Source: Actinomycetota bacterium
Lineage (GTDB): Bacteria; Actinomycetota; Actinomycetes; S36-B12
NCBI GenBank assembly: GCA_003456155.1
Contig: DMPC01000077.1
Coordinates: 1 to 7,191, forward strand
Length of the DNA: 7,191 bases
Direction of reading: 5' to 3'
The notes beneath the pieces were generated by a model that was not told the origin of the DNA, did not search any database, and saw nothing but the letters and a program-made list of their open reading frames with translations. Position numbers and translations under genes: made by a program. This document shows, piece after piece, positions 5,288 through 7,191 of this stretch (positions within the stretch are counted from its first letter, which is position 1; every line of letters begins with the position of its first letter).

Positions 5288-7012
5288 ATGGCAGCCGACC
5301 TCATCCTGAAGGCCTCGACCATCGTCACGATGGATGAGGCGAACCCGCGAGCCGAGGCGATCGCCGTCGACACCACGACGGGGCAGATCACCGCGATCGG
5401 CTCCCTGGCCGACGTCCAGGCTGCGGCACGCGGAGTCACGGTGACCGATCTGGGAACTACCGTTCTCATGCCCGGCCTCATCGACGCGCACAACCACCCT
5501 GCCCTGAGCGGCATGGTCACTCAGGAGCCGTCCTACTGGATCGCGCCCTACATGGGCTACCCGACGTATGCCGATGTCCAGGCACTGTGGAAGAAGCTGG
5601 ACAGCGAGCTGCCGGCCGGGCAGCCGGTCATCTGCAACGGTCTGGACCGTCTGCTGCAGGAGGCTCCCGAGCTCACGAACACCGAACTGGATGCGTTCTT
5701 CCCGTCGCGCCCGGCGCTGGTGCTCGACAACTCCGGCCACGAGGCCTACTTCAACTCCGCGGTGATCACCCTCAACGGCTGGGAGGCAGGAAAGCCTCCC
5801 GCTGATCCGGTGGGTGCCCGCTTCGGACGCAATGCGGATGGCACATCGAACGGTCGGGCCTACGAGACCGCGGCTCTCCTGGAGGCGGCGAGCAAGCTCC
5901 TGCCTCTGGCTGTCCCGCACCCGCTGCTGTCGCTGGCGCGATGGTTCACCCTGATGTCGAGCCATGGCATCACGATGACGACGGAGCACACCTATCAGGA
6001 CTCCATGCTCAAGGGCTACGTCGCGTGCGCATCGCTCCCGGGAGTCCCGGTGCGTGTCGCGCTCTACCACATGTCCATCGACGCAACGTGTGGTGATCCG
6101 GTGACCTCACCAGATCCTGCGAAGCTGTGGAAGCAGGGCATCAAGCTCTGGGCCGATGGGTCGCCGTGGAACGGCACCATCGCGTCCTCCTTCCCCTATC
6201 TCGATACGCCTCGCGTGAGGAATGCGCAGATCCCTCTGGGCCCCGGGGGAGAGGCGATGATGGACTACTCCCGCGCGGAGCTGGACCAGGTCCTCGCGAC
6301 CTATGCGCCGAAGGGATTCCAGTTCGCCTTCCACGTGAATGGCGATGTGGGCCTCGATGTCGTGCTCGACGCCTACGAGAACGCCCTCGTGGAGAACCAC
6401 CTCCTGGGCACCGACCATCGCTGGCGCGTGGAGCACGTGGGTGGGTGCCGAGGTGACCAGTTCGACCGTGCCGCATCGCTGGGCGTGACCATCTCGATGC
6501 TGCCCGCCCAGTTCATCTACTGGGGCGACCTCCTCGACGGAGTCATGTTCCCGCCGGAGATCGGAAGCCAGTGGATGCGTGCGGGCGATGCCTTCCGCTC
6601 CGGAGCCCTCGTCACCTTCCACAACGACGGCTCGGTGAGCCCGCCCATCCCCTTGCTCAACATCCAGAGCATGGTCACCCGCCGGACGCCGTCCGGTGCC
6701 CTCCACGGGCCCGAGCAGCAGGTGACCCTGGACGACGCCATCAAGGCGCACACCGTGAACGCGGCCCGACAGCTGGGCCGCGAGCACGATCTGGGCTCCC
6801 TGGCCGTGGGCAAGCTGGCCGACCTCGTCGAGCTCTCGGCCGACCCCTACGCCGTGGATTCGGACAAGCTCACCGATGAGGTGAAGGTCCTGGGCACCTG
6901 GATGAGCGGCCGCAAGGTCGACACCAGCGCCTTCCTCACGCAGGTCCAGGCCATTGATCCGTCCGAGCACAAGGACCTGCCTGCGGCAGCCATGTCCCAC
7001 AAGTGCTGCTGA
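5288..7012 (+). CDS. YtcJ-type metal-dependent amidohydrolase
   Basis: A 574-residue member of the amidohydrolase superfamily, YtcJ / N-substituted formamide deformylase-like branch, typical length. These TIM-barrel enzymes use one or two metal ions to hydrolyse C-N bonds. Visible landmarks: an N-terminal composite-domain strand (ADLILKASTIVTMD), the metal motif MPGLIDAHNHP with H68 and H70, K286 in GIKLWADGSPWNG (the lysine likely to be carboxylated), H349 in FHVNGDVGLD, H383 in RVEHVG, D447 in HNDGSVSPPIPL, and the C-terminal LGSLAVGKLADLVEL that returns to the composite domain. The start at 5288 gives the proper first strand; the longer frame to 5111 overlaps amidase 2 in the wrong frame. 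Its ribosome binding site (GGAACGGA, 9 nt away) is weak. It lies 20 nt after amidase 2 and is probably cotranscribed. The protein ends in SHKCC, an unusual tail. Substrate not predictable. Confidence 0.9.
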   Translation: MAADLILKASTIVTMDEANPRAEAIAVDTTTGQITAIGSLADVQAAARGVTVTDLGTTVLMPGLIDAHNHPALSGMVTQEPSYWIAPYMGYPTYADVQALWKKLDSELPAGQPVICNGLDRLLQEAPELTNTELDAFFPSRPALVLDNSGHEAYFNSAVITLNGWEAGKPPADPVGARFGRNADGTSNGRAYETAALLEAASKLLPLAVPHPLLSLARWFTLMSSHGITMTTEHTYQDSMLKGYVACASLPGVPVRVALYHMSIDATCGDPVTSPDPAKLWKQGIKLWADGSPWNGTIASSFPYLDTPRVRNAQIPLGPGGEAMMDYSRAELDQVLATYAPKGFQFAFHVNGDVGLDVVLDAYENALVENHLLGTDHRWRVEHVGGCRGDQFDRAASLGVTISMLPAQFIYWGDLLDGVMFPPEIGSQWMRAGDAFRSGALVTFHNDGSVSPPIPLLNIQSMVTRRTPSGALHGPEQQVTLDDAIKAHTVNAARQLGREHDLGSLAVGKLADLVELSADPYAVDSDKLTDEVKVLGTWMSGRKVDTSAFLTQVQAIDPSEHKDLPAAAMSHKCC

Positions 7013-7013
7013 G

Positions 7014-7045
7014 GTAGGCCCAGCCGGGATTCCCGGTTGCCCTAC
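7014..7045 (+). terminator. Hairpin after the amidohydrolase, likely operon end
   Basis: GTAGG (7014-7018) pairs with CCTAC (7041-7045). Inside, 7021-7028 pairs with 7032-7039 (CCGGG/CCCGG core, one G-T pair) around a 3-nt loop, with a small CC/C internal loop between the stems. It starts 1 nt after the stop. There is no T-tract, as is common in high-GC actinobacteria, so it may be a terminator or an mRNA 3' end stabiliser. Confidence 0.55.
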
Positions 7046-7054
7046 GACCCGGAT

Positions 7055-7083
7055 TTGGCCCAGCGCAGGGGCCCCGGTAGCCT
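7055..7083 (+). promoter_or_regulatory. Candidate promoter for a gene beyond the right edge
   Basis: TTGGCC (7055-7060) and TAGCCT (7078-7083) are separated by 17 nt, a credible actinobacterial sigma-70 type pair, with a start expected near 7090. Downstream, GCTGC/GCAGC arms can form a small stem (about 7089-7108). No convincing coding start is visible before 7191; the ATG at 7121 lacks a well-placed ribosome binding site and its frame does not look protein-like. Confidence 0.4.
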
Positions 7084-7191
7084 TGGGCGCTGCTGTCTGC
7101 ACGGCAGCCTGGGGCCAGGGATGGTTCCAGTACGGCGTTCTCGGTGCCACGGCCTCGGCCCTGGGGTCGGAAACGGGCAGAACCCACGTCC

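Noticed and set aside
6107..7150. 347-codon open frame on the minus strand opposite the amidohydrolase
   Set aside because: No recognisable domain; the plus strand carries a complete amidohydrolase with all metal ligands, and open antisense frames are common in GC-rich genes.
7121..7191. A new gene starting at ATG 7121
   Set aside because: No properly spaced ribosome binding site, atypical composition, and too little sequence to judge.
1..7191. tRNA, rRNA, CRISPR arrays, insertion sequences or attachment sites
   Set aside because: I looked for cloverleaf-like elements, spaced direct repeats, transposase motifs and terminal inverted repeats and saw none.

Overview
The window comes from a high-GC Gram-positive chromosome (Actinomycetia). 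The grounds are the strong G/C bias at third codon positions in most genes (by hand count about 91% in the truA tail and 87% in the first 40 codons of the transporter), the actinobacterial look of the TruA C-terminus, and promoter-like boxes that suggest leaderless mRNAs. I cannot name the genus.

Left part (1-867): the 3' end of truA (tRNA pseudouridine synthase) enters from the left. It runs head-on into a vapBC type II toxin-antitoxin operon on the minus strand, and the stop codons of truA and vapC share the same CTAG. The vapBC promoter is unusually readable: a perfect 9+9 inverted repeat covers the -35/-10 region, and the -10 box sits 7 nt from the vapB ATG, which predicts a leaderless, autorepressed transcript.

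Middle and right part (1049-7012): an amide-degradation locus. A Cys-Ntn amidase of the choloylglycine hydrolase / penicillin V acylase family (amidase 1) lies on the minus strand. About 0.5 kb away a compact plus-strand operon begins: a 14-TM MFS transporter, a second and clearly different Cys-Ntn amidase (amidase 2, 4 nt after the transporter stop), and a YtcJ-type metal-dependent amidohydrolase (20 nt further on). Between the two transcription units lies what looks like the tail of a sensor histidine kinase ATPase domain, probably a gene relic.

Working model (inference): the transporter moves a linear N-acyl amide or its products across the membrane. The two cytoplasmic Ntn amidases, which lack signal peptides, split amide bonds of different substrates, and the metal amidohydrolase acts on a second C-N bond or on the released product. 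Both Ntn enzymes carry Tyr where bile salt hydrolases have Asn82, and Glu where the family usually has Asp21. They therefore look penicillin-acylase-like rather than bile-salt-hydrolase-like, but the substrate cannot be read from the sequence.

The right end (7013-7191) holds a strong hairpin just after the operon and a promoter-like pair pointing rightward. No convincing gene start is visible before the window ends.
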